Assembly: GCA_963682025.1 (NCBI GenBank)
Contig: OY821522.1
Span: forward strand, 28,570,959 to 28,634,958
Direction: 5' to 3'
Length of the DNA stretch: 64,000 nucleotides
From: Cordilura impudica
Lineage: Eukaryota; Arthropoda; Insecta; Diptera; Scathophagidae
Part shown: positions 11,196 through 21,711 of the stretch, piece after piece
How positions within the stretch are numbered: position 1 is the stretch's first letter
Layout of the letters: each line of letters starts with the position of its first letter
Program-made: the position numbers and the translations under genes
Notes under the pieces: model-generated
Seen by the model: the letters and a program-made list of their open reading frames with translations, nothing else
Told to the model about the DNA's origin: nothing
The model's database searches: none

Positions 11196-12159
11196 TCAAT
11201 GGAAAGAAGGAACGTTTATGCCTTTTCTATTAAGGAATCCCACCAAACCCTTATTTTTACCAACCATAACCTTAGCTCCGTCGGTGCAAATGGCGCTTAA
11301 TTTATTTTGGTCAAATAAATTCAGGACTTTGCTTTTAACTGCATCATACAACGTCTCCCCTCTGACATTAGAATTTCTTCGAATGTTTGGAGATGCTCGT
11401 TTACTGATTTTGCACACATGATTAGTTGACACATATTATTTATGTCTGTGCTCTCATCCAAACTAATCGAAAAATATTTACAGCTAAGCAACCTTTGTTT
11501 TGTCAAATTGTAAATATAGGACCCAATTTTTTCGGTTCGGCGTGCAACAGTCTGCCGGGACAAGAGTCATAAGTTTTAGATATTTTCTTCGCTTTATCGC
11601 CAAAACATTGAAGCACTTCTTTTGAGAGATCTTTGAAAAAAATCCCATCCTCAAAAGGTCTGCATCGTTTTGCTAAGCCTAGCGCAACAACAAAAGAAAT
11701 TTTTTTTTTCAAATTTGTATCATATTGGAGCTGACATATTGGGATATTTTTCTGTTGAAATTTCAATTTTAGATCATATACTAATTTCGGTCTATCAGAA
11801 TTATTATTTAAAAATTTTTTCTGGCATATAATATAATGCCTTTCAATATTAAATTTATGATTTCGCTTAGCGTTGTAATCACAAACCATGCATATCGGTT
11901 CGGCGTTTAAATTTTCAGCAAATAGAAAATTTTGTTCCCATGATTTATTAAATATATTTTTTTGAGTGTTCATTCTGATTAATGCGTAGCGTAGTCTTAC
12001 TTGCATGAAGTTACAATATCGACTATTCATTGTTTTCTTAGCTAAGTGAGAAAGCAAGCATTGTTTGCCGCGATCTGATTGGCTGATAGAATCATGATGA
12101 TGACGCATAGCTATAGTCGGTGTGAAAGCACAAAAGCTCTTTTGTAAAAGCTTGCTCAA
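11196..12159 (-). pseudogene. hAT-superfamily transposase fragment (BED-finger type), frameshifted
   Basis: Three overlapping minus-strand frames (about 11503-12159, 11321-11563, 11196-11432) form one protein. An N-terminal BED-like zinc finger region has CMVCDYNAKRNHKFNIERHY. It is followed by the pre-catalytic 'SRQTVARRTEKIGSYIY' segment. Next comes the start of the RNase H-like domain with ISLDESTDINNMCQL, where the first catalytic Asp is expected, and AICTDGAKVMVGKNKGLVGFL, where the second is expected. This order is typical of Charlie-like hAT transposases. Frameshifts occur near 11560 and 11370. The C-terminal half, with the insertion domain, catalytic Glu and dimerisation region, is missing: the sequence runs into the element N fragment. 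Inactive. Confidence 0.85.
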
Positions 12160-12239
12160 TGAGCATATGGCTTGGACGTAGCTGGTCTAAACATGTAAAA
12201 CAAACGTATAAACGTATAAAAACAAACGTATTAAATTAT

Positions 12240-13851
12240 GAATTGAAAACAATTAATAAATTTGAAACAAATTTAAAAGTTCCTTTTAAAAGCATAATGT
12301 GTTGCTAAGCAATTGAGTATATGATGGTAGGTCGTTCCAAAGACCGATTGTATAATTGAAAAATTGTCTCGTAGACAAAAGTTATTTTTATTTTTGTGAT
12401 ATCTGGTTTTTTCCACGTGGAGATTTGGCAAAAGTAATTCTCCTATAAAGATACCCAGGTTCCTTTAAATATATTAGTTTATGCATCATCAAAAGACATT
12501 TATACCTTAATACATCTTTAAAACACATTTTATGCAACTGATATGCAAACGGTGATATACTTTCCCTTCTATCTGGCTATGTTGTTATACGTGACCACAA
12601 GTCGATTAAAATCAATGATGTCACAATTCGCAAATATTTCACACCCATACAATAAAACAGGAATTAAATATGTTTTAGCCAGGAGCATCCGTATATTAAA
12701 GGGCGTCGATGCTTTAACAGCCCAGAGGTTTCTCACATACCATGAACTTTTCCAGCCGAAATATTAATAAGGTTTTTCCATGAAAGTTGGGCATTGAATG
12801 TTATTCCTAGATTTGATGATGATGGAACAAAATTGATTATATTGTTGTTTATTTTCAAAAGGTCGGTATTTTCAAGTCTTTTCTTATTATTTCTTGACAA
12901 GAAGATGCACTTTGATTTTATCGGATTTATGCATAGACCATTTTTGCTTGCCCATTTATGAATTTTATCCAAATCGTTGTTAATGCACATTTCAAATTTG
13001 TACATTTTCAAATTTAGAGCTTATGTACAATTGTACATCATCTGCATACATTTGAATATCGCAGTGACTTAGAGAATCAGGAAGATCATTAATGTACATA
13101 CAAGAAAGTAATGTTCCAAGAATGGACCCTTGTGGCACCCCTCTATTAATATCAGCAGCATTGGAAATCACACCATTGAAGGAGACAACTTGTTTTCGGT
13201 ATGAAAGATAAGATCCAATAAGTTTATTAGCCGAATCAGAAAAGTTATAAAGCTTTTGGAGTTTGGTCAACAGAATGTAGTGGTCAACTGTATCAAAAGC
13301 TATACTGTGATCTAACAGCACAAGGAAAGATACCATATCCTTATCCAGTTTGGACTAAGTTCTTCGACCACATCGATCAACACCGTGATGCAGCTTCTTC
13401 CCTGTCTAAAACTAGACTGTTTTTCTGTTAGAAGTTTGCGCTCTTTTAGATATGTATTAATTTGCCTTTGCATGAGATTTTCCATCACTTTGGACAGAAA
13501 TGGTAGGATGGCAATTGGTCTAAAGTCACTGTTGTTCTTGGGGATGGGAATTATTTTGGCTTCTTTCCATACATCTGGGAAGATTGACTTGGTTAATATT
13601 GTATTAAATATATACGCAAGAAAAGCCAAAACTTTAGGTAAGATAAGTTTGAAAAATCTAGGATTTATTCCATCCAGACCGACGGCATTAGATTTTATTG
13701 ATGATATACTTTTGAGAACCTCAGCTTGATCGACACATCGAAAAGAAAAACAGTTCTCAACAGGGACTATATGGATTTTAGCATATTCATTTTCACTTGG
13801 CCTTTCCACTTCAACTTTTACAAATTGGTTGTTTAGTTCATCCACGTCCAC
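12240..13851 (-). pseudogene. LINE reverse transcriptase, multiple frameshifts
   Basis: Target-primed reverse transcription enzyme. Domain order on the minus strand: finger region with SSIKSNAVGLDGI and AKIIPIPKNNSDFRPIAIL; FRQGRSC; LLDHSIAFDTVDH; RGVPQGSILG; the catalytic YADD box in IQMYADDVQLY (about 13035); thumb KNGLCINPIKSK; and a C-terminal LLAKTYLIPVLLYGCE (about 12660-12710). The frame changes near 13325, 13000 and 12740, so no single protein can be made, although the YADD box is intact. The clade is uncertain; the motif set fits the Jockey/CR1 group. Confidence 0.85.
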
Positions 13852-14978
13852 ATCAGCGCTAGAGGTGCACTTTCCTTACCAATGCCTATTTTGCGGATTT
13901 CCTTCCACTTACTCTTGCTATCTAAGGCTGATGTAAATTTCTGTTCATAGTAAGTAGATTTAGCCATATTAATATTGTCCACCACTTTTCTTCTAGCAGA
14001 TTTGAACAGAGATTGCAATTCTGGAGTTTTAAATTTCTTCCATTTTTTATACGCTAAATCTCGGGTGTAAATTAAATGTTTAATAGTTGAATTAAACCAT
14101 GGTGGCTGTTTAGCTTTGATAGTTTTGGTCCTCTCCGGCATGGTTTCATCAAATGCTTTAATTAGGTTATTCCGTAGGAAAGCTATTTGATCATTTACAT
14201 TTTCAAGGTTATAAATTGCGTTCCAACTAATGCAATCGAGTTGCTGGTGTAATGCCACATAATCAATGTTTCGAAAATCACGATAAGTATAGTGAATATC
14301 CTCACTGTTAACAAAAACATCATACACTGCAAAAATAAGGTCATGTCTTGAAAAAACTGGTGCGGATAACTGGTCATAAAGCAGTATTTTGTTTTTATGA
14401 TTAACAAAGAATACGTCAAGTAGACTATTTGCACCATAAGGATAATGTGTTGGAATGTTGGTGTTTACAGGCATAAGGCCGAGTGTTTGCATTGGCTCCG
14501 AGAGTGTATTATCAGTGAGCAGATTACTGTTGAAATCGCCTGCAATAATTACGTCATTATATAAAAGCGAAATTGATTCAATTTTATCTAGCATATTGGC
14601 ATCAACATTGTCATTTGGTCGATATACGCATGCAATTAGTATTTTTCGTTCATCTTCCGGGATAACCTCCAAGAATAAATATTCAATTTGACTAGTTGGC
14701 TCGGATCTCAGTTTTACGCAACTATTTATTTCATTACGAATGTTAATTGAAACAGCACCATGAGTTTTTCTGTCGACACGAAATAATTTGAAACCAGGCA
14801 GCTTAAAAATGGCATCATTGATTAATGGATCGAACCACGTTTCAGAAACGCAGATAACTTCAACCCCAGAATCAACGAAAATATGCCTAAGCTCATCCAT
14901 CTTGTTATTTAGACTTTGTGCATTTAAATGTACTATTTTTAGTCCTGATTTTTGCTTGGCAAGAAACTTAGACTTAGT
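13833..14978 (-). pseudogene. LINE apurinic-type endonuclease domain
   Basis: Nicks target DNA for LINE insertion. From the N-terminus: LNAQSLNNKMDEL, CVSETWFDP (catalytic Glu), HGAVSINIRNEI, VYRPNDNV, IIAGDFNSNLL, LLDVFFVNH and SRHDLIFAVYDV (terminal Asp/His pair region; the usual Ser-Asp-His reads Ser-Arg-His-Asp). A linker follows with WFNSTIKHLIYTRDLAYKKWKK. The ATG at 14900 is internal: the same frame reads upstream to about 14978, where it is cut off. It ends at 13833 by a frameshift into the reverse transcriptase. Confidence 0.85.
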
Positions 14979-14984
14979 AACAGA

Positions 14985-16103
14985 GAAGGAACTAAAAAAA
15001 ATTATTTTTTGAAGTCTTTTTTGCTTTCGAGCCTGGGCAATTTCTCACGGCTCTCTAATGTCGTCGCCGTAACAGCCTCTACATTTTCCGGTATAACTCG
15101 TTTGGAAACGCTAGCTAGCAATTGAACGTGTCGTTCCGTTCCTTGTATGTGTGTTGGAATTTTTGGATCATTAAACGGTGGATCATCCTGATTTAAATAT
15201 TCTTTCAATGTATCGTACGGAATGCTTCGCGTGAATGGTGCTTCAAATGCGTTATTTATATCATTCAAATTGATCATTTCCGTGTAACTTGTGCAATTAA
15301 AGTTTATATCTGGTTTTTATAAACTCTAAGTTCCGTTGGGTCGTCAACATCGGTTCGATAGCATAGAATTTTCTTTATAGCACAGTCGCGCTTTTCTTTG
15401 CTATCATCAAACAACATTGATAACAAGATATTTTCCGAATGCGCATAATATGAATTATATGTAATTACTTGATAGACAATTCTGAGTAAACGAGGTTCTA
15501 GAAATCGAGACCAACTATTGAACTTGAAAAATAATGCACTACCGTAGTTACACGACAGAGCTGTAATACTTGATATTGAAGTACATTGACACAAAACATT
15601 TAATTATAAATCCAACCAGAATTCTTAAATTCTCATCTGGATTTTCCGTTGTCACATATAATCGTAATAATTTAGCGGCCTTGGTGAGCCACGGAGAATG
15701 TACAATTTTCCCTGGTTTGATGTTAGTCAGATCACCGAAGTCACGCCGCTAGAAATTGCATCGGCCATGTCGTATAAGTACTTCGAATCGGTGGAAAATT
15801 CAATTTTTTCTGGAGCAGGGGGCATATTTTTTAACACAATTTTCTGAAAGCCATCCACCACCTGAAAATATATAATAATAAAATAATTAAAAACGGTTGA
15901 CAATTATAATAAATGAGTGATAGCAATAACTTACCGGAAGAGTTTCACAAGATTTGACGGCTCAGTTTTCCGGTTGCCGATCTTGGTCCAGTGCTGGTTG
16001 ATTTATCTAAAGCTTCAAACAAATGCCGAAACGGAAGTTCGTTGAAGTGTAGAGGGCAAACGAACCAATGCAATGGTCTTTTTAACAGCAATTCGAATCG
16101 TCG
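14985..16103 (-). pseudogene. Element N transposase, copy 2, with an intact intron; split by Transib
   Basis: The minus-strand gene is homologous to 1443-2390 but keeps a segment deleted there. Reading from 16103: IIRRFELLLKRPLHW, then NELPFRHLFEALDKS, a 73-bp intron (15862-15934), then VVDGFQKIV, MADAISSGV, the HS-WLTKA region, NSYYAHSENILLSML, and the C-terminus ending near 15002. Frameshifts occur just before the intron, near 15740 and near 15300, so it is inactive. A Transib element is inserted after the IIRRFE codons. On the far side (19832 onward) only TATAAT of the gene continues recognisably. Its low end meets the LINE at 14984. Confidence 0.75.
15862..15934 (-). other. Intron of the element N transposase gene
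   Basis: On the minus strand the donor CCG|GTAAGT and the acceptor after a pyrimidine-rich TATATTTTCAG|GTGG bracket 73 bases. Removing them joins SCETLP to VVDGFQKI in frame. Size and signals are normal for a fly intron. Splicing is predicted, not shown. Confidence 0.7.
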
Positions 16104-16140
16104 CACAGTGGACCATATGTTGAGAAGGCGGCCCAAAATC
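16104..16140 (+). repeat. Transib left terminal inverted repeat
   Basis: Starts with the heptamer CACAGTG, then ACCAT, then the shared block GAGAAGGCGG and an A-rich CCCAAAATC about 21 nt after the heptamer. The heptamer is identical to the V(D)J recombination signal heptamer. Confidence 0.9.
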
Positions 16141-16658
16141 ATTTTTTTTTTTTTGTTACCGATTTTAAAGTTATGTTATTCATTTGAAAGTAAATACTAG
16201 TAAACCTCGGGAGCCAAAAAATTGCGATTCTATCTCAACTATATCACAGCGAACAGGGTCTTCGAAAATGGGCTTTCTCAGTATTTTGGTAAAATTAAAA
16301 ATTTCTTTGTAAATTTTTATTTTTGAATGACTGTTACTTTTTTGATTTAAAAGATTTTGAAGTGGAATAAATTTTGTATAATTTCGTGGCTTCCATACTA
16401 TTAATGTTAAAAATGTAAAATCACTGAGTCATTCCGAAATTTAAAAAAAAATTTTTAAAAAAGGTCCAAATTTTCCGAAAATCTCCTACTTAATAGAGCA
16501 TAACTCCTGCCAGTCAAAAGCAGTCAGAAAAAATCTTGCACTCTTCTATAGTCCGAACCCTCCCCTATACTCCTATACCCCATTACACACCCACCAGTTT
16601 CCGCCCGTGTGCACCAGAACAATTTTTCTGACCCAAGGTTAGATATTTTCTGCAAAAT

Positions 16659-16840
16659 TTATGAATACAAAAGTTGTCCACTATGTGGTTATGATATATT
16701 AAGTTTGAGGTGATGTTTGTAACTGCCAAAAATATTGGACCTTTATCCATCTTTTATTATACGGATCGACTCAAAAACACTCTCTGAGACGATTAAACGA
16801 TGTCCGTCCGTCCGTCTGAGTGTTATGAATACAAAAGTTG
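16659..16840. mobile_element. Family B remnant inside Transib, flanked by a 17-bp direct repeat
   Basis: Degenerate family B 3' region (CCACTATGTGGTTATGATAT, TTGTAACTGCCAAAAATATT, CCGTCCGTCCGTC) between two copies of TATGAATACAAAAGTTG (about 16660 and 16824). The repeat suggests local duplication or repair, since family B insertions elsewhere here show no target duplication. Confidence 0.6.
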
Positions 16841-16904
16841 GTCGTACCGGTGCACCGCGGTGTATTTTTTGCGTGTCGGTAGAGTTGTCAAGAGTTGTTC
16901 TATA

Positions 16905-17100
16905 CTTATAAAAAAGGGTGTGGGTTTTTTATGCTTCTAAAAGTGGTAATAAAAGATAAAAATTTGTAAATGGTAAAAAAAAACTATTGCGACATAGCCC
17001 TTTAAGATATGAGCAGGTATGCTTCACCTTTTAAAAGGGATTAGGGTGTGGGTTTTTTATGCTTCTAAAAGTGGTAATAAAAGATAAAAATTTTTAATTT
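16905..17100 (+). repeat. Two-copy tandem repeat upstream of the Transib gene
   Basis: A block beginning GGGTGTGGGTTTTTTATGC and running through AAGTGGTAATAAAAGATAAA occurs near 16917 and again near 17044, about 127 bp apart, with little divergence. Confidence 0.8.
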
Positions 17101-17220
17101 ACATAATTGCAAGAAAGAGTATTTATAATAATGTTTCCACAATTATTATTCATTACAATTTGCGCAACGGCTAAGTACTGATACAACGAAATGATGTAGA
17201 CGATGTAATTTTGCACATAG

Positions 17221-19153
17221 TGAGCAACGACTTCTTTAAGAATTGTAACCTAGAAGACATTGAAATGCACGAAGGAAAAATTACTAATTTTGCATCGAAT
17301 TTGAAAAGACGGTACATTGAATGCTCTCATATCAAGGCAAAGATTACAAACGTTACCAACACTGGTTAATAAAGGAACTTATTTTTGAGAGTGCATCTAC
17401 AACTGCCAACGAAAGTGGAAAAAAGGGTCGATCAGCAAAACCAATTGACGGATGTAGTGAAAGATCTCGAATGCGCAAGCTGGAGAATATCAATGAAGAA
17501 ATTTCTCAAAGAATTATTAAGGATTCATTTTTGTACCAAATTCAACCAACCCAAAATAAAAAAAATAAAATTTAAATAATTGAAAAAATAGTAGAATCGA
17601 GCCCAAGGCGCACAAAGAGGATTTTGAAAAGCATTCCTACACCAATTGAACATAAGAAATTTACGCCGGAAGAAGCGTTCGCCCTATTTTTGGATTTGAA
17701 ATTGACCAAAAATCAATATAAGGAATTGCAGAAGCGAACCAATGAAAATAGTTGTGGGATTTTTCCAGAGTATCGAGATTTAGTTTCTGCCAAAAAAGAA
17801 TGCTTACCTTTTCAATGTGCTATTAGTGTCACTTCAACATCAGCAGAAATAAAATTGCAAGATCTCCTTGAACATAATGCAGAACGATTGCTAAATACGC
17901 TTGATACTGATCATTTAAAAAAAATTGGTAATGGCAGCATTACTTTAATTTCTAAATGGGGATGTGATGGATCCTCTGGTCAGAAACAATACAAGCAATT
18001 TAATGCCAAAAATTCATCAGATGCTAAATTATTTATGGTATCTTTCGTTCCATTGCGCTTAACAAAAAGGTATAGCGTCTTAGAGCCATCAACTATTAGA
18101 GCAACAGAAATTGATATATGGAAAAATTAAATTTCTTCTTCAACAAAGTATTGCAGATCAATAAAATTTGCATTCAAAAAGGAAACCAAAGAAGTCATAA
18201 CTGAAGAAGTTCAAAAAATAAAAGATCAAATTAAGGAACTTCAACCAGTAATATTTAAATTTGATGACCAAGACATTGAAGTACATTTTAAAATGTGTCT
18301 CACAATGATTGATGGAAAAGTTGCACAATCTTTAACTGGAACAAAGTCAACTTCAAGCTGCATTATATGCCAAAAGACATCAAGTCAATTAAGCCAACCC
18401 CCACCAGAAGACGATAGTTTTAAGGAAGCCTACGAATTTGGAATATCCCCTCTTCATGCTAGAATAAGTTTCATGGAGCATATTCTTAAATTGGGTTATG
18501 ATTTGGAATTTGGTCTGTTAGGCGAAACAGTGAGAAAAAACAAAGAAAATGAAGAAAAAAGAAAGTAAAAAAAAAAACAAATTCAACAAAAATATCTACA
18601 GCTAGGCCTCGTAATCGACCAACCAAAACAAGGGGAAGGAAACACAAATGATGGAAATACTACAAGGAGATTTTTTTCAGATCCGGAAACTGCAGCATCT
18701 ATCACAGGTGTAGATCATGAATTAATAAGACAATTCAAAATCATATTACAAGTTCTAGCATGCAGCAGAAAGATAAATGCAAAAAAATTTGGAGAGTACG
18801 CCAATAAAACAGCTATACTTTATAATGAAAAATACTCTTCGAGATATATGCCATCCACAGTTCATAAAATTTTGTACCATGGGGAACAAATAATTAAAAC
18901 AATATGCTACCAATAGGAGATCTATCTATAACAAAGACTACAGATTCTTTCGCGAGCACAACACAAGGAAAATATCCAGATGTTGTACTAATGAAGACCT
19001 TATCACTATGTTGTTGTGCACTTCGGATCCATATATGTCCAACATTCGTCAAAAATGGAAAACTACCACTATTGAATTAGACGAAGAAGCTAAGCCACTT
19101 CTAGAAGATGAAAATCAAGGCTATTTAGAAGAAATTTTTACTAAAATTGGTTG
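17221..19153 (+). pseudogene. Transib (RAG1-like) transposase, stops, frameshifts, catalytic segment lost
   Basis: DDE recombinase related to the RAG1 core. The first frame, about 17221-17360, contains NLEDIEMHEGK. After a frameshift one frame runs 17321-18905 with in-frame stops at 17573, 18128 and 18566. Motifs in order: GRSAKPIDGCSERSRMRK; TPEEAFALFLDLKLTKNQY; SKWGCDGSSGQKQYKQF (first catalytic Asp, about 17965); LTMIDGKVAQSLTG; CIIC, matching one half of the RAG1 zinc site; PLHARISFME; RRFFSDPE; and HKILYH, matching the His-x4-His half. A frameshift near 18900 precedes LPIGDLS. The next residues jump to NKDYRFFREHNTRK, so the expected Glu-containing stretch before the Asn-Lys is deleted with a change of frame. 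The C-terminus reads MLLCTSDPYMSNIR. Dead, but recognisable throughout. Confidence 0.92.
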
Positions 19154-19789
19154 ATTTAAAGTACTTTTTCATTACACTAACAATAAGTTACACTTTTTTA
19201 TATAGTTAAAAAATTTTCTTGATTTAAAAATTTATATATTTTGTAAATTTACAATAAAAATTGTTATATTTCATAAATTTACCATAAAAATTGATATAGA
19301 AATATTTAAAAAGACAATTAAAAAAAATATTTAACTAAAGCAAAAACATACGAGTTTTTCATTGAAACTTCTCTATCTTGAACCAATATAAGGTAACTTT
19401 TACGTTCGCTGCTTAATAAATTATATTTTAACTCTGGATCTTAAAAAAAACAACCTTTGGCCCTTGTGCACATTAGGACTAAAAAGTTTACGGGGGCCAA
19501 AGTTTGGCATTTTCTGAAAAAATTAACTTAAAAAATTGTTAAAAAGTATTAGTTGTAAAATTAACTGAAAAAATAAGACATTATATTAAAAAAAACCTTT
19601 TTTTACCTTTTAACACTTCACTTTTGTACTAAAATTCAACTACAAATGAAAATGTATTTTCAACCCTCCGTAACTTTTTTTTATTTTCGGTCGAGAATTA
19701 CGTTTTATAGCAAAACTTAAAGGCTAAAGTCTCACCTACCAAACAAAAAAAAAATGCATATCAAAATTCCAATCCAATCAAAAGTTATA

Positions 19790-19826
19790 GATTTTTGACC
19801 GCCTTCTCGTCAAATGGTACACTGTG
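19790..19826 (-). repeat. Transib right terminal inverted repeat
   Basis: On the minus strand it starts CACAGTGTACCATTTGACGA and continues with GAAGGCGGTCAAAAATC. The nine bases TCAAAAATC, 21 nt after the heptamer, agree at 7 of 9 positions with the RSS nonamer ACAAAAACC. Confidence 0.9.
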
Positions 19827-19831
19827 CGTCG

Positions 19832-20210
19832 TATAATAAGAACTTTTCGCTATCACTTGAAAAATAACAATGACAAACAAAAGTAAAAAACGAAATTATG
19901 TTACTGCTTATTAAGCAGGTATTGATTTTTTTAAATTTGTCTGATGCAGCAATAAAATTAGTGAAAAATTGTTATTCATTCTTAAGGGGGAAATCCCAAA
20001 CAAATTTTAAGAAAGAAAAATCGATTGTATAAAATATACTTGTTCCATTTGATTTTTTAAAATTGGTCACAATTCGGAAAAGACTTGTATTTACCTGAAC
20101 TATTTCATTAGTGAAATTATTCAATAGGTGCATCGCTTATGATGTAAATTAAACCGCATTTAGTTACTATACCAAATAAACTTCTTCTTTAAACTCTTTC
20201 TTTTAACTCA
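19832..20210. other. Unassigned flank of the Transib insertion
   Basis: The first six bases continue the interrupted element N gene; beyond them homology is lost. AT-rich, no supported frame. Confidence 0.4.
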
Positions 20211-20470
20211 TACTCACTGTCTGTCTGTCTGTCTGCCATGGGCGGACCCCATTCCCCCTTATTCAATTGATCTGAAACTTGGCCCATAGTCTTGTCGTGC
20301 ACAGTCACGGAGTGATCTAAATGTCATTTCACCTCATCTGATCGATCTCAAACTTGGTCCATACACTTGCTGTGAAAAAAAGATTAACTTTGACTTAGTC
20401 ACGCACAGTCTCGCATGGTACCGCACAGTCACGGAGTGATCTAAATCTCATTTTTCCTCATCCGATCGAT
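20211..20470. repeat. CTGT microsatellite followed by two diverged repeat units
   Basis: CTGTCTGTCTGTCTGTCTG at about 20217-20235 leads into CCATGGGCGGACCCC. Two units then share CACAGTCACGGAGTGATCTA, a CTCATCYGATCGATC block and CTTGGTCCATAC (starting about 20299 and 20425). It resembles the microsatellite-adjacent part of another dispersed Helentron-like family, but no termini were found. Confidence 0.5.
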
Positions 20471-20965
20471 CAGAATCTTGGTCCATACTGTAGTGTATGC
20501 ATAATTATGAATGTCATTGTAAACAAGACAAACATAATATGCATATATGCACACGTTTGCACCTACCATAGAAATCAACGTCGTTGCCAACAATGAATAT
20601 GATATGCAAACGTATGCACACTCATTCACCAACAGTTTTTATGGTAAGGGTTAATGTTCTGTTATTGAATGATGACGTATTAAGATACTTTTTGAAGTTT
20701 ATAATTAATTAGTAATAGGCATTTTATTTAGTATTTCAACACTGTATTTTTAGAATAGTAAATCAATGATAATTACACAACACAATAGTGAACTGTTTTT
20801 ATTATTCAACATAAGGCATTTCGGTGCTATCATAAAATCGGCAGGAGTGCTTAGGAATACTCAAACACCTTTCCTTCCTAACATCATTTGAATGAATTCC
20901 ATCCTTCAATGAATTAAAATTATTTCAACATAAAGTACCAATACACCAATCAATCTTTTTATATT
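20471..20965. other. No recognisable feature
   Basis: Mixed AT-rich sequence. ATGCATAT-like short repeats lie near 20500-20610. No gene supported. Confidence 0.45.
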
Positions 20966-21150
20966 ACATGGCGATCCTGGGACGATCCTGCAATCCTGCA
21001 GAAATCCTGCAAAGATCCTAAGATCCTGCAACGATCCTGCCTTCACCCTTTTTTTAAATTATTACGATCCTGCGACGATCCTACAAACCTGCGGAAATCC
21101 TGCGGAGATACTAAGATCCTGAAACAATCCTTTTTGGAAAATTTTGAGAA
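20966..21150 (+). repeat. GATCCTGC short-motif repeat in two ~90-bp blocks
   Basis: GATCCTGCRA-type 10-12-mers are clustered at about 20970-21045 and again at 21064-21135. The second block repeats the order of the first (GCGACGATCCT, CTGCGGAAATCCTGC, ACTAAGATCCTG), indicating duplication of a compound unit. It ends just before the frame at 21148-21711. Confidence 0.75.
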
Positions 21151-21711
21151 TTTAAGAAATTCCACCAAATCAGATCCTTTTGTCATGAGAGTAGTAAATT
21201 TGGAACATTTCAAAAGATCCAACGAAAATTGAAAAATCACGACGACTATCCTACACACGATTTTCCTGATCTGACCAAAATAAGTACGAAGGAAGATATA
21301 GACAAAATTTTCCTTAAATGGTAACAGTTGGCGACTCTACAAACAGAGTATATACCATCTTCAGGAAACGATATTGAAGACATACCAAGGTATATTCTGA
21401 CACCGATAACAGCCGGTCCAAAACGGATAACCATCAAGCAATATAAGGAATCCCAAGAAAAATATAGGGAACGGATCAGGGAATTCAGGGAATCTAAAGG
21501 GGAACGTCCCTCTAACCAGAAGAGCAAAAGTAAAGGCGGCAAGAAGAAAAGATTCCAAAGGGAATGCCAAGATCTGCAGAGAATAATAAACATAAGCTCT
21601 GGACTACAAAAAAAAAGAACTCATAGGCAAATTGAAATGACTACGCGAAGAAGGCTGGAAAAAGAAAAACAGTTAAAGGACGAAAAAGATATTTTTTCCA
21701 ACATTAATTAA
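21148..21711 (+). pseudogene. Unidentified Lys/Arg-rich protein frame with one internal stop
   Basis: One frame is open from 21148 to the TAA at 21712 except for a stop at 21322-21324. It has protein-like character: FPDLTKISTKEDIDKIFLKW before the stop, then EDIPRYILTPITAGPKRITI, a Lys/Arg/Glu-rich segment with RERIREFRESKGERPSNQ, SKGGKKKR and a charged helix RRRLEKEKQLKDEK. No ATG precedes the main segment after the stop. I do not recognise the family. A gag-like or regulatory protein of a mobile element is possible, as is a host-gene remnant. The high charge alone could mislead. Confidence 0.4.

Larger units (their letters stand above)
12185..14984 (-). mobile_element. Non-LTR retrotransposon (LINE, Jockey/CR1-group), 5' truncated
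   Basis: One minus-strand element with endonuclease and reverse transcriptase regions in order. A C-terminal block with the LWNDLPSYTQLL pattern (about 12310-12350) and a short 3' region with repeats of AAACGTAT (about 12185-12235) follow. The upstream end stops at about 14984 within the endonuclease N-terminus, where it meets an element N gene. No ORF1 (nucleic-acid chaperone) is present. A clear poly(A) tail was not identified. Confidence 0.8.
16104..19826 (+). mobile_element. Transib transposon, 3723 bp, complete ends, inactive
   Basis: Both ends begin CACAGTG. The 37-bp inverted repeats match at 31 positions, and the element is flanked on both sides by CGTCG (16099-16103 and 19827-19831), the 5-bp GC-rich target duplication expected of Transib. 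Joining the flanks restores GAATCGTCGTATAAT, as in element N copy 1 near 2235. The interior carries a RAG1-related transposase pseudogene (17221-19153) and a family B remnant. Transib is the transposon superfamily from which the RAG1 core is thought to derive. Confidence 0.93.

Noticed and set aside
12543..12767. 74-codon plus-strand frame with ATG
   Set aside because: Antisense to the conserved C-terminal LINE reverse transcriptase segment LLAKTYLIPVLLYGC.
20215..20240. CTGT microsatellite as part of a family A or B element
   Set aside because: Neighbouring sequence does not match either family, and no palindromic start or terminal hairpin is nearby.
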